The notes beneath the pieces were generated by a model that saw only the letters and a list, made by a program, of their open reading frames with translations, had not been told where the DNA came from and ran no database searches. The translations under genes and the position numbers were made by a program. This document shows positions 30,861 to 42,871 of a stretch of 64,000 bases of DNA, in pieces; within the stretch, counting starts at the first letter, position 1; each line of letters opens with the position of its first letter. Origin of the DNA: Siderastrea radians. Taxonomy: Eukaryota > Cnidaria > Anthozoa > Scleractinia > Rhizangiidae. The stretch lies in assembly GCA_964017195.1 (NCBI GenBank), contig OZ024897.1, forward strand, positions 8,693,951 through 8,757,950, in the 5' to 3' direction.

Positions 30861-31694
30861 GTTTCCTGCTAGCGGTGTTTAAAAAGTATGCCGACGATAT
30901 TACACAATTGATCTGGCTGCTGATACATGTGATACAACAATGGACCTTAGCAAGAGAACGCTCTTGTCCACAGATAATCATATCACATTTAATTTGAGCA
31001 AAACGTGGGAGATGGTAGTTGGGGAAAGATAAGCCTCTATCGAGTTTCATATCGACCTGATAGGGAGGAGAAGTGACAAGACAGTAAAGATCAACGCAGC
31101 TGAGATTCGCATAGATTACGAGCAGGCTCTCTTTCCGCTCAGGGATAGTTGAGGGGAAACGAAGGAGCGAGCGGGCGCGAAAATCGCGCTCGTCACGTTT
31201 CAATGCGGCAGGCGTAGACTGCTAACAGTCCCTCTCTGGATAGTCGAGCGGCAAGCGATATGCGACGCAGAGATCGGGCGAGCGAAGCTAAGTTAATGCG
31301 AGCCGAGGGAAGTCTACGGCAGGCGATTTCGCGCTTGCTTGTTTGTTCGTTTTCCTCAGAGACTACTCGTAGTCTAGGATTTGCACATGGGCACGCTCCT
31401 TCACAAGGCTTGTTCTCGATTGCTCGTCTTACAAATGTATGTACTGCTGTTCTCCTTTGGAAGAATTAACCTCTCCATTCGATAGCATTGTATTGACGTG
31501 CATAGCTTGTACTTTTGAGGAGCACAAATATCTAAATTCATGTCGAGACGTTTTGTAAACGCGTTGTTAGAGTCGGCTACAGTGTTGCAAAAATTGGCCG
31601 TTTTCTGAGCTTTGGGCTACACTTTAAGGACTTCGAGAGTATGTTCTGGTAAAGTTCTAGTCTATCTAATCAGGGGCGTACATGTCTCATGGTA

Positions 31695-31783
31695 GCCTCC
31701 CACGCAGTCGTTTTTAGGGGAGTCATTCCGAGGAGGGTAGTACCAGGGTAATACGACTCCCCTAAAAACGACTGCGTGGGAGA
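31695..31783. repeat. 89-bp hairpin repeat
   Basis: Arms of about 28 bp (CTCCCACGCAGTCGTTTTTA and its reverse complement) flank a spacer of about 30 bases. Both arms look perfect. It lies next to the exon-like ORF at 31,830-32,095, so it may have interrupted that sequence. Confidence 0.7.
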
Positions 31784-31829
31784 GAGCATGAATGACATGA
31801 AGCACTGGAGGAAACCTGAAACCTGAGCA

Positions 31830-32095
31830 TTCAATTATTTGATCTTCTCCCGCAAAGATCAAAGCAGCTTCGATAAAATTTTCGAGATCGAAGGCACGTT
31901 TCAACTTTACCTCACGTGCGTCCGGCTGACCGTTTAATGCAGTTAATTGATAAGTGTAATGTGCTAGTATATATTCCTTACTTTCGTAAATTCGCAAGTC
32001 TGTAATGACTGTACCGATTGGTTTTGACACTATTTCACCGTCGTATGTTTCGCGACACAGCTGTGTTGACTCTACTCTCCTTGTAGCAGCAAAAG
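31830..32095 (-). pseudogene. Unidentified exon-like ORF
   Basis: The minus strand is open with protein-like composition: ESTQLCRETYDGEIVSKPIG, ITDLRIYESKEYILAHYTYQ, LKRAFDLENFIEAALIFAGE, EDQIIECS. There is no ATG at its start. Potential splice signals lie at both edges (acceptor-like CTGCTACAAG, donor-like CTCAG/GTTTC). It could be an internal exon of a gene whose other exons were lost, or a fragment carried by repeats. I do not recognise the family. Confidence 0.3.
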
Positions 32096-33738
32096 CTCAA
32101 AAAACTTATTTTCTTTTCTGTTTTCATTCGACAATTCGTAATTCAAGAGACAGAAAAAGTCATAAATTCCGTTCCCTTTTCACAAGAGATGTTTTGGTTA
32201 AACTCCAACTTCCGCCCTAGCTTCTCGCTTGGTAACAGCACAGGTAGCCCAAGCTCACTATTTTAGGCCTTCAAACACAGTAATCCAACCCTCCTGTCGA
32301 CGATTATAAGAGTTTGTATGGGAAATCTTTCTTTCACTTCTAAAACCGAAATAAAATTGCCTACAAAACTCACCGTTCTCGTTTTCTTGTAGTTTCCTAG
32401 TATATCCCCCCCCCCTTTAATTAAGGTTAATTTGGCGCCTTTCCGAGCGGGCCAACTTATCAGCCCCAGCACGTACACGAATATAAGAGTTTGTATGGAA
32501 AATATAACGCGCGCTAAAAATGTGCTTAATGTAAAATAAAGTTGTCTTTTTAACTCACCTCTGGCTCATTCATGCGTTTCTCAGTGTTTTTACAGCGGTT
32601 TAGGCCTCGAAGGATCAATAAAACACCTCTCTGAGCGAGACGCTTTTCCACCCTGAGAAGCGTAGAGAGAAGCGAAGCGAAGGTTGGAAACCGTCTCCTG
32701 ACCGTTGATGGTTTCGGGGACGATAAATCCCGTTGAAGGTGCACCACGGGGAAAATTCCACCAGCGACAGATTTGTAGATAAACAACGACCTTTCTACGT
32801 CGTTCGCATTGCCGAATTCTTATTTTGAGAGACGTAAATGGCCAATTTACTCAGCAGTTCTACGGCATGACTTCGCGCGGACCGGGCTGCCCTGCAACGG
32901 ACTCCAACCGTCAAGTGGCAAATTCAAACCAACGCGGGGCAGGCACAGTGAAATTTTACCAACCGACAAACGTAAATTTGAAGCCTAAGTGCAATGGGCA
33001 CAGTAACATTTGTCGCTTCTCAAATTGCGGCTCCAGGAGTTAAGTGCTGAGGTAATTAACCACAACATCACGACTGTTAACGAGATGACAGACGACCTTT
33101 GCTTTATATCCGAGGAATCACGTCGGTGAATATTTTTGCCAAGCCGTCGTTACTCCAATTTACGCAGTCACTTAAAAAAAACTGTTGTTTTTGTAATGAA
33201 CGAGACAGGCTTAGAATAAGGCAGAAGTCAAATTTATAAGTAGCTGTAGCTAATTTGAAGCCTTGCAAACAGAGAGCTGTAATCATAAGTTTATTAATAT
33301 TTTTCTAACATTAGGCAGAAAGTAACGCAAATTACAGCTGAGTTGATTGCTTATTTTTGTACGTGCTCGTTTCATTTCGTCAATTTTAGAATTACAGTGA
33401 TTCAAAAATCTACACTTTTTTCGTAGTAGTCCTTCGTGAAGTATTTATGTCAATCGCCCAGACTTTTGATATCATTAGTAGTAGGACACCGGCCAAAAGC
33501 TGAATCAGACGGCATTCCGTTCAAACCATGAATGTGAGGTGAGATTGTATCAGTATATTTTTCCTTTACAGTTTTGTTCTAAACTTTCTCTTTCTTTTAA
33601 TTTCCTTTAACAATTAATTTTGTAATGAGCCTGAAGTGTTCAAGTTTCAGAAAAAAGCCAGCTACGTTGCAATATTTAACAAACAATAGCTACAGATCTC
33701 AAAATAAATTCACTGTAATTAATATACTTTTTGTAGCC

Positions 33739-33935
33739 TCACCGAGGAACAACAAGTTCTTCTGAACTGTGCTTCGTCAGGCCACAATCTATTGATTAGC
33801 GGACAAGCCGGCACGGGAAAATCCACCCTCGTGAACAACATCGTGAAAGATCTTACGAATAAAGGGGGGTGAAAATCGTGTGTTCCAGTGGCATATCATG
33901 TTCTGTGTATGGTGATTCAGGGGGGTACTAAATTG
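33739..33935 (+). pseudogene. PIF1-like helicase fragment captured in the fold-back element
   Basis: After a splice-acceptor-like CTTTTTGTAG at 33,729-33,738, the plus strand encodes LTEEQQVLLNCASSGHNLL followed by the Walker A block ISGQAGTGKST and LVNNIVKDLTNKGG. It then hits TGA in a G-run. A one-base shift restores KIVCSSGISCSVYG. This matches the N-terminal motif Q/I/Ia region of PIF1-family helicases. The acceptor means a genomic piece with an intron edge was taken, not a cDNA. Confidence 0.65.
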
Positions 33936-34070
33936 AGACTCGTTGTCATCAAGAAGGAGGAAGACAGTTTCAAGATCAACTGTGACACGGTCTCCTTCTT
34001 TCTCAAAATAGGACGAAACCAGTCCATCAGGACTAGTATCCATGCCTAATGAATCTGCTGGATGTTCCTC
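33880..34070 (-). pseudogene. Unidentified coding fragment opposite to the PIF1 fragment
   Basis: On the minus strand the frame MDTSPDGLVSSYFEKEGDR, TVDLETVFLLLDDNESQF looks coding. It meets the plus-strand PIF1-like piece near 33,930, which suggests that two fragments were joined head to head in the centre of the element. The family is not recognised. Confidence 0.35.
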
Positions 34071-34639
34071 CTCCCCCGTTGATTCCGTTGGAGTAACGAC
34101 GGCTTGGCAAAAATATTCACCGAAGTGATTCCTCGGATATAAAGCAAAGGTCGTCTGTCATCTCGTTAACAGTCGTGATGTTGTGGTTAATTACCTCAGC
34201 ACTTAACTCCTGGAGCCGCAATTTGAGAAGCGACAAATGTTACTGTGCCCATTGCACTTAGGCTTCAAATTTACGTTTGTCGGTTGGTAAAATTTCACTG
34301 TGCCTGCCCCGCGTTGGTTTGAATTTGCCACTTGACGGTTGGAGTCCGTTGCAGGGCAGCCCGGTCCGCGCGAAGTCATGCCGTAGAACTGCTGAGTAAA
34401 TTGGCCATTTACGTCTCTCAAAATAAGAATTCGGCAGTGCGAACAACGTAGAAAGGTCGTTGTTTATCTACAAATCTGTCGCTGGTGGAATTTTCCCCGT
34501 GGTGCACCTTCAACGGGATTTATCGTCCCCGAAACCATCAACGGTCAGGAGACGGTTTCCAACCTTCGCTTCGCTTCTCTCTACGCTTCTCAGGGTGGAA
34601 AAGCGTCTCGCTCAGAGAGGTGTTTTATTGATCCTTCGA

Positions 34640-34687
34640 GGCCTAAACCGCTGTAAAAACACTGAGAAACGCATGAATGAGCCAGAG
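34640..34687 (+). promoter_or_regulatory. Outward-facing exon-like segment with splice donor in the right arm
   Basis: The right arm reads ATGAATGAGCCAGAG/GTGAGT, with the donor GT at 34,688-34,689 pointing toward KCTD, about 750 bp downstream. The left arm has the same segment pointing out on the minus strand (donor near 32,560). The arms also hold repeated ATAAGAGTTTGTATGG words. Transcription starting in the arms is an inference. Confidence 0.3.
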
Positions 34688-35440
34688 GTGAGTTAAAAAG
34701 ACAACTTTATTTTACATTAAGCACATTTTTAGCGCGCGTTATATTTTCCATACAAACTCTTATATTCGTGTACGTGCTGGGGCTGATAAGTTGGCCCGCT
34801 CGGAAAGGCGCCAAATTAACCTTAATTAAAGGGGGGGGGGGATATACTAGGAAACTACAAGAAAACGAGAACGGTGAGTTTTGTAGGCAATTTTATTTCG
34901 GTTTTAGAAGTGAAAGAAAGATTTCCCATACAAACTCTTATAATCGTCGACAGGAGGGTTGGATTACTGTGTTTGAAGGCCTAAAATAGTGAGCTTGGGC
35001 TACCTGTGGTAACAGCGGTAACAGACATTTCAAGATCACAGATCAAGCAGTTCTGGCCCGGGAGTTCTGGTGGAAAAAAAACCCATCGATTTCCCACTAC
35101 TGTTTTGCTATTTCACGTTGCAGGTACATAAAATACAGATCTGCTCTAAACTGGTACAATGAAGGCCACACAACGGAACAAAACTTACCAGTTTTTATAC
35201 GAACGATGCAACGACGCCTTTCTCACGCAATGAACTGATGCAGTTCCACCAGGTACACTACAGTGCGATATATATGACGTACACTCAACGGACGTGAAGC
35301 TAAGGATGAGAGCCTGGTAAGAGTTATTTTGGGAAGCGACCTCCAGCCGTATATAAACGTAGACAACCAAATATTTTCCTTGAAAAGCTGTCACACCTCG
35401 GAGAGAAACCTTCGAAAAGAAGCGTGGAAGGAAGAGGACA

Positions 35441-38400
35441 ATGTCTGGAGATACGACGCATCCAACGACGATACGAGGCTCGCCCACAAAATACGTAAAG
35501 CTAAATGTAGGGGGCTCGCTTCACTACACGACTATCGGAACACTTTCCAAACAGGACAATATGCTGAGGGCGATGTTTAGTGGGCGAATGGAGGTTTTGA
35601 CGGACACTGAAGGTAGGTTTTTGTACCTCAAGAACTTGTTTCTTGTTTTAAGCTACCGTTAGGCTAAGTTTGTGGTGTTTTGAGGCTTAAATCTGCGGTT
35701 AAAGTTCATGTAATGAAAGTCGAGCTTATCTTTACTCGCTCGACATTTAAACGACGTAGTAAAAATTACATGTAAGAACACACGTATCCTTTCATTTTGA
35801 CAGTCCTAGGCAAAATAAATAATCATAGTCACATTTACAGTAGAGCAAAACTTATGGAAGTAAGTACGAACTAAAGTCCCAATAAAGTATTATTAAAGAA
35901 AACGCTTCCCATTTTTGAAATTAATGGAATTATTAGTAAAAATTTTAACTCAAGGAAGGAGGAATTTCTCGTAATTCGTGTTAAGGTAGTGCCCAGGGGG
36001 TATTTAGATTGTGTTTAAGAATGATGGAAGGTGCAAATGAAGCTGTAAATTGAATTAATACCCCAGAATAGTCATTGGCCAAAACTACAAGTAAAAGCTG
36101 GTTTCCATATGATCGCAAATGATTACAGAGGGTAGCAACAAAACGTGGGGTAGGCCATGGCCTAGGCCATGGCCTACCCTGTGGACTACCGGTGGTCAAT
36201 TTTCTGAAAACAGTTCCTAAATACAGCAGATTGTAAACCTAAAAAATGGCCTAAGCCACATAGTAAGGTCACCTCTTTGGCCTACTAGTAATGAATTTTC
36301 CTAAGAATGCCTTGTTCGAATCTTTTACTACAATGCCATTTACAAAGAAGTTTGTTACGGGTGAAAGAATTTTTCACGCAACTTTCACGTGCATGTGCAA
36401 CTGCATTTAATTTAAAACGGTCAGTAGAAAGTTTAACCACTTTGAAAGAAACAACCACTTTTCCTTGGGGGGGGGGGGGGGGTACTCAACAGATGCTCAG
36501 GTAGGGAGGTGCATGGGTCTAACCCTGACCCTGTTTGAGACAGAAACTACTGATTTTGTTACACTGTTTAAGAAAGATTTTTTGGGGGAACCGTTTAACC
36601 CCAAATCATACCCTGTCTTAGACTAGAATGGGGTAAGGATAAACTGTTTCTTTCTTAATACATTGATAATTAGAAATTGATTTATAGCTTTACAGAGTGG
36701 TTAGGTATTTGCGGTAATTGAGTTTACCCTTACTATATTTAAGACAAAACCGTGTGAAAACCATACCCTATAAGGCTGCACGTCCCTGTAAGGTTAGATA
36801 ATGGAGTAGCCCCCCCCCCTGGCTGCTTGTATCTCATGTCTATCAGGACTTACAGAACCAGGAGCATATTCTGATGGAACTTTACATGGTTAGTCCATTC
36901 CAAATTATTGCATAAAATTGTAGTAATGTGTTGATCAAAAGTTTCCTTTTCAAGTGAGCTAAATTGTTTACTTTGCAACTGTACAAGTTTGCCGGCTTTT
37001 GAAGGCAATGTAACTCAATGTTTGTCATAGTTTCATATTTGGGTATTTTTTGGCTTGTCACGCATTCCACGCCAATTAATCATAAAGGAGGCCATGTTTT
37101 TCATTGAAAATGAAACACCGTATGTTTGTTGAAAACTACAGTACATAGCGTGTACATGTATCTGCCGGAAAATGTTCTTCTTTATGGGGAGCGAGAGGAA
37201 GGAACTGATAAGAGTACATTCTTGGAACCCCGCTTTAAAGACGCCCGCTTTAAGCTATTACAGACAATAATAATTCTTTCATTAGCCTGCTTTATGTGTT
37301 TTAAGTACAGTCATTGGACACTTTTCTCTGACCGGAGTGACGTAAGCTCCCATAAAAATTTAACCTAGCTCAGCTCGCTTTATGGACAGTGGTTATCTGT
37401 GTACAGTACACCATGGCCTACCCCACGTTTTGTCACTACCCGTCTGACAGGTAGACAATCGCAGAAGTCAGAACCTTAAGACTAAAGGTTTGTAAGGTTC
37501 TAGCCTCTTCATGTGATCCAACTTCTATGATCAATAGGACACTTGTACGATGGTGTCATTTGACTACAACTACCAGTATTCATTTCGTTTTTCCTTTGTT
37601 TTTAAAATTTGCAATCCCAGTGAGGTTTAAACAACAATAGCACTGATTTGCACAAGAAAAGCACAAACTGAGGGATTCTGATTAGTTGTAGTCAAATGAT
37701 GCCTTCATGAAAGTGTCGTAATGACATCAACTGTGGTCAAAACTTGTCCCATAATAGTTAATAGTTGGTCAATTTGGCTGACCTAAATGTAAGCACGGAG
37801 AACGGATCATTTGTTTTGCGACCTTCTATGATCATAATTATGGAAACACAGCTCTTTACGCTCATTTGCAATTAAGTGTTGTCATTTTCTGTGACCCTGC
37901 AATCATCTCTGATGCGGAAAGCAGCCTGAAGGTGAATCCCTAGAGTTTCATAAGAACGTGCAGGAGATGATGTGAGGCTTAGAAAACTGTGCATGTGAGT
38001 TTGTGCCAAAAAGTGAAAAGATAAAAGCACAACCCAAATGTTAGCCCTGCAGCAGCTGTCACAAAGCAATTCAAAGAAAACAGTCCTTCTTGTCCAATTT
38101 TCTGGCACAAATGTTGCTTTAAATATGACAACTTCTGCATCAAATGCCTAGTCCAAAATTACCAGTCCATGATACCTAGTGGACTGAGTTCAGCAGACAA
38201 TAATAATAATGATGATGATGATGATAATGATAAAAATAATAATAATTATAAATTTGTAATGTGCTGACTTCCATAAAACATTCAGTCATGCAAACATATA
38301 ATAAAATTAAGTCAGAATGCTCGGAAAATGATTAATAAAAGCTTAATAAAATAGCAAATGAAAAAGAAAACAAAATTGATGGACTGTTTCTTCAAATGCT

Positions 38401-41400
38401 TTTTTAAACAAAAAGATTGTGATTATGGCCTTAACCATTCTGATTGAGCAAAAATTCCTGACCTCAAATGGCAGCATGTTCCATAGTTTTGGGGTCACCA
38501 AGGGTGACTGCGCCTTGTTTATGTAATCTGTAGTGTCAAGTGGTACGTGAGTGATGAAAGGGTGAATTTATATTAAATACACTATTCCATTTCATTGTTT
38601 AGGCTGGATCCTTATCGACCGGTGTGGAAAGCATTTCCCCCTTATTTTGAACTTCTTACGGGATGGGACTGTACCCTTACCGCAGAATGAGGTTGAGCTG
38701 CAAGAGATCTTGATAGAAGCCAAATATTACTTGATTGAGCAGCTAGTAGAGCTGTGTGAGAAGACACTGGAAAAGAAAAAGGAAGAACATGATCCTATCT
38801 GTCGAGTGCCACTTATAACATCTGCCAAAGAGGAAAGACAACTGGTCACTGGTAAAAAGGTATGAAGAAGATTCATTGTGGCTTACATGGTTTTCTGGAC
38901 ATATCATTGCATTTTGTCACGATTGTTGTAACAGTCATCTCAAAACAAGCCTGTGACTGTTTAAAACATTTCTTGTGACTTTGAGTTGAGTTCGGTTCAT
39001 CTCATACAAAGCCAGAAAATGGTTGATTACTGTGTCATTGGACTTACAAGTGGAGGATATTTCCAACTCTACGATTTATTTTACCCAAAGTACAAGGTAC
39101 TCTTAGAAGGGTTTCCAGATTATGTTGAAATTTTGTCAGTGTTATGCTTATGCTTGGCGCTAAAAAGATTTTTATTTCTACACTTCAAAATGTCATTTAA
39201 ATCACACAAATTACATGTTTTGAGACTTCGATGATTGTTATATTGAAGCATGAGCAATGAGTCAATGTAATCCTCCATTGTTCTGGCTTGATCAGGTGAA
39301 AACTCATTCTGATGCAGCTGAAGAGGGTTGAATTTTCAAACTTTTCCCTTGTGCTACAGCACAGATTTCTCTTGGCCTTATTCCCAGGGTCCAGACCCTA
39401 AAATTACAGGCTTATTGATCACTTTTTTTTTGGCATACAATACCCTGTTTCTCTTGTCTCATTATGCTCAAAATTGTGCTGGCATAATGTGGACAATCCT
39501 AACTTAAACTGTTACATTGTAAGTAACATTTAAGGCCATTTATTGTTGTCGAGCTTTTGTCTGTGCACGAACATAACAGTTCCCACAGTTATGAGCCATG
39601 CTGAGGCCATACTCTGTGCTGTGGGCAATCTATTTTCTTCCAAGTATGGCTAGCCACCAGTAGATGAGGTATTGCCATCTCAAAATTGAAATTACATGTC
39701 TTTTTTATTGGTGCATTGATCATGCTTCACTCCTTGTTATAGACCCACTAGCCTAAGCACATATTTGCCCCCTACCCCTCCCTCACTGATTGTCCTGTCT
39801 AGTTACAACAGAAAATTGACTGAAAGAATAGTACATTGTTCTGGTCATAGGTCTCGCTCTCTTAACCCTGGGTAAAGCTCTGATTTTAGTCATTGGGCCC
39901 TTAACTGCCCTTACAAATTTGAACTAGTCCATGGCACTGTTGTTTGAAAGCCAACTGATGTTAACCCAGGGTGAAAAATTAACCAGGATTTCTGTTTGTC
40001 CTTCTTTTGCCAAAAGGCATTTCCATTGCTAACTGTAGGAGACAAACAATTTCAAGGAATCCATATCATTAAGTTGTTCAATTTAATTCAATGTTTATGG
40101 TAATCCCACATTAGCTTAACCCTTCGTGTGTTTGAACATTAGCAGACAGGACATAAGACCTAGCACAGCAACTTTACAAAATAGTTTTCTTTTCCTCAAC
40201 AGCCTGTTGTGAAACTCTCATATAACAGATCAAACAACAAATACTCCTACACCGGGTAAGTTTGCATAAATATTAGCCTTGGTTACACAAATGATAGTAA
40301 AAATGATTTACTGCTGTAGTTCTACAGTAGTAAATTTGTCATGGTGTTTCTTGTAAACCTAATTTACTGTGGCAAAATACAAGTCTAATCAACCTCCCTA
40401 ACTGCTATGGTTAATTAAAATTCAGGCCCCAGTTGTTCAAATGTTGGATAACGCTATCCGCCAGATAAATCATTATCCAGTGAATAAGCGTTAGGGAAAC
40501 CAATTGCGTTATCCACTTTTGAACAACTGGGGCCAGAAGAATAAGTAAAACGTGTGTTCGTTTTGTGTGAACACTTTTGCCCATTAGAATTTGGATGCAG
40601 ACTTGGTAAAAATATGCTTTCAAGGATGCAAAAAAATGATGCCAACACCCAGAATGATGCTAATTTTCTTAGGCATTTGACCAACCAATCTATTAACATT
40701 AAGTGCTTAAAAGGGAAATGACACACCCAAAACAACAACCTCATCCGAGGGTCCCTTCCCTTGCCAGTTGTTGGAGCACATGCATGAGAGAGGGTGCCTA
40801 CTCATTCCCAGGGTCTCTCTCTGCTAAAACAACGAGACGATTTGAATGTCATCATTATATTTGGACCCGAGTCTGGGCTTTTGAAAGGAAATCTGTTACA
40901 GAAGATAAATACCCCACTGCTGCCTGGCTTTTAAGGGGTTCCACCTCTAAATTTTTTTGGACGAGTATCTTCAATTCCTCCTCCTCCTGAGTCCTCCCCC
41001 TCCCTGGAGGAAATAACAGTTTGCAAATTTTCCCATCTCACAATATCCCAGCTGTAGTCGGACATAATCTCCAGACAAGCATTTCTAACAGTAACGGCTA
41101 TTATTTCATATTTAGTCAATTAGATGACTTAACATCTACCTTGGGTATTTTATTATATAGACAAGAGTTTTTTTAGTGGAAAATAGACCGTTTGTAAAGT
41201 TCATACAAAACTACATCCGGGACTCGAGTGGCGTATTTTTCATCTCCTCACTAGTGAGGATATCGATGACGTCATTTCCCGCTTTCACACTGTTGTTTGT
41301 GCAAAAATACTCTTGTCTATATAATAAAAAGAAAATTACACGGCGGCTTGAAGATGTGAATTTTATTTCCTCGTGGTAAAAAAAAAATTATCGTTCGCTG

Positions 41401-42871
41401 CGCTTGTTCGTAAAATATTGGTTTAACCACTCAAAAATAAAATTCATAACTTCACGCCACCATGTAGTATCCTCTATATATGTGTTGCATCCTACCAAAA
41501 TACTGTAAATTCTGTAATAAACCCCCTTCTCTATTTAGCCCACCCCCTGACCTTCCTCCTTGAATGACGCTATTGCCGGGACACTCTTATTAATACTTCC
41601 ACTAATTCACATACTGTGCACACGAGCTTTGATACTTGTATTCAAGAAACAAATCATGGTGAATCACGACCATAACAGTTCATGCATCAAATTGTGATTT
41701 GTACATGTTCTGGAAGTTCAATTCATTCTTGTAATTGTCATGCACGTAGTGATGGACAACTACTTAAAAAATGATCTGTTCTTAATCTTTCGCGGCATCC
41801 TGCTGCATTACGTCTTAAAGTAAAATAAGCCCTCTACCCTCAATTAACCACCACCCTCACCTCAAACGTAATAATTTCCCGAGCTTTCGATGGAGGATTT
41901 TCAGTAATGAGTAAGTTGGACATAATGTCCTCTCTAGAAAAAGATCTACATTTGTAGGGTGCTCCCCTTAGAGTTTTGTTTGGCACTATATGGTTCAAAG
42001 CGCAAAGTCCCCCCCCCCCGTTCCCCTTATTTCAGACAAAAATACATTTATATATATTATTCCCTTTATTCTTACCGTACCATACCGGACTGAGTTGACT
42101 GCGACTGCGAGCGATGGTTATTTTTCTTCATGGGTAATAGGGGGCTTATGCAGAATCGGGAATGGGTATTGGTGCCATTGGGGTATTGGGGTGGCTTGTG
42201 GTTTCGACGCTCGCCTCTCTGATTTGTTAAATCTTGTTTCTGTTTCCGCGGTCAGTCACACGACAACCTATTAAGAAAATCTCGGAAGTACCGTTTCTCT
42301 CTTGGAGTGCCGTGCAGTTTTTACAGCGCACGTCAATGGACAAATATATCTACACTCATCAATGTTAAGCAGGTGGGAGGGGAGGGTAGGGCCGTGCCGA
42401 CCCGGATTACTGTGATTTCATCTCATTTTCCATCCTCACCCTCCCTCGCAAGTCTTGACTTAATTTGTTGAATCTTCTCTCTCTTTCCACAGTCAGTCAG
42501 ACGACAACCTGTTGAAAAATATCGAACTCTTCGACAAGTTATCGCTTCGCTTCAATGGACGGATTCTTTTCATTAAGGACTTAATCGGAAACAACGAAAT
42601 CTGCTGTTGGACTTTTTACGGAAACGGCAAGAAACTTGCCGAGGTGTGCTGCACTTCGATTGTTTACGCCACAGAGAAGCCGCAAACTAAAGTGGAATTC
42701 CCCGATTCGAGAATTTACGAGGAGTCACTGAACGTTCTTTTGTATGAGCACCGAGGTAATGGAAACTTCCCTGACGCCGAGTTACTCAGCGCAACTCGGA
42801 GAGCAGTCGGGCCCCGAGTGATTCCCGAAAGCGACGAAGAATCCTCGAAAAAACAAGACAAGAACCGATAA
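35441..42871 (+). CDS. BTB/KCTD adaptor of the KCTD10/KCTD13/TNFAIP1 (BACURD) family, 286 aa, four coding exons
   Basis: CDS join: 35,441-35,612; 38,603-38,859; 40,203-40,255; 42,493-42,871. All introns are GT-AG and all phases fit. The BTB (T1) domain starts with [15 protein letters not shown] and continues [17 protein letters not shown], then across the first splice [20 protein letters not shown]. The second half holds [20 protein letters not shown], then [20 protein letters not shown] and [16 protein letters not shown], typical of BACURD proteins. In animals these recruit CUL3 to substrates such as RhoA. The C-terminus is short and acidic/basic ([13 protein letters not shown]), shorter than in human paralogues. 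One pre-split invertebrate orthologue of the three vertebrate genes is likely. Confidence 0.92.
35613..38602 (+). other. KCTD intron 1 with repeats
   Basis: A 3-kb intron. It has a 32-bp perfect palindrome at 36,148-36,179 (TAGGCCATGGCCTAGGCCAT core), a G-run at 36,468-36,482, a MITE-like inverted repeat at about 37,530-37,720 (GTGTCATTTGACTACAACTA and inverse), and an AAT/GAT microsatellite at 38,199-38,250. Confidence 0.6.
40425..40534. mobile_element. 110-bp MITE with GGCCCCAGTTGTTCAAA ends (KCTD intron 3)
   Basis: The left end GGCCCCAGTTGTTCAAA and the right end TTTTGAACAACTGGGGCC are inverted repeats. The match extends to GTTGGATAACGC and GCGTTATCCAC, about 30 bp per arm. It is a compact hairpin-capable element without coding capacity. 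Confidence 0.8.
41155..41460. repeat. Dispersed repeat, also present inverted at 56,840-57,120
   Basis: Words ACAAGAGT...GTGGAAAATAGACC, ACTACATCCGGGACTCGAG, GATGACGTCATTTCCC and AAGAAAATTACACGGCGGC recur in reverse complement at 56,840-57,120. A CRE-like TGACGTCA core sits inside. It is a multi-copy repeat in KCTD intron 3. Confidence 0.75.
42205..42290 (+). pseudogene. Degenerate duplicate of the KCTD exon-4 acceptor and exon start
   Basis: GATTTGTTAAATCTTG, TTTCCGCGGTCAGTCA, ACGACAACCTATTAAG and AAAATCTCGGAA mirror the real exon-4 junction at 42,455-42,535, but the AG is changed to GG (CGCGG for CACAG). It lies about 250 bp upstream of the real exon 4. Confidence 0.65.

Larger units (their letters stand above)
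32240..35007. mobile_element. 2.77-kb long-terminal-inverted-repeat (fold-back, MULE-like) element with 9-bp target duplication
   Basis: The left arm 32,240-33,158 and right arm 34,088-35,007 are reverse complements over about 920 bp. I see one substitution (near 33,122) and a one-base difference in a C/G run of 10 versus 11. The tips are ACAGGTAGCCC...GGGCTACCTGT. The flanks GGTAACAGC (32,231-32,239) and GGTAACAGC (35,008-35,016) are an exact 9-bp duplication. Long arms plus a 9-bp duplication point to the Mutator superfamily. The 0.93-kb centre holds PIF1-like and other gene fragments but no transposase. The near identity of the arms means a very recent insertion, unless conversion keeps the arms alike. 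Confidence 0.9.

Noticed and set aside
32550..33043. Paired ORFs in both arms of the fold-back element (also 34,203-34,696)
   Set aside because: They are identical only because the arms are inverted repeats. They show no known motif, so they are not listed as genes.
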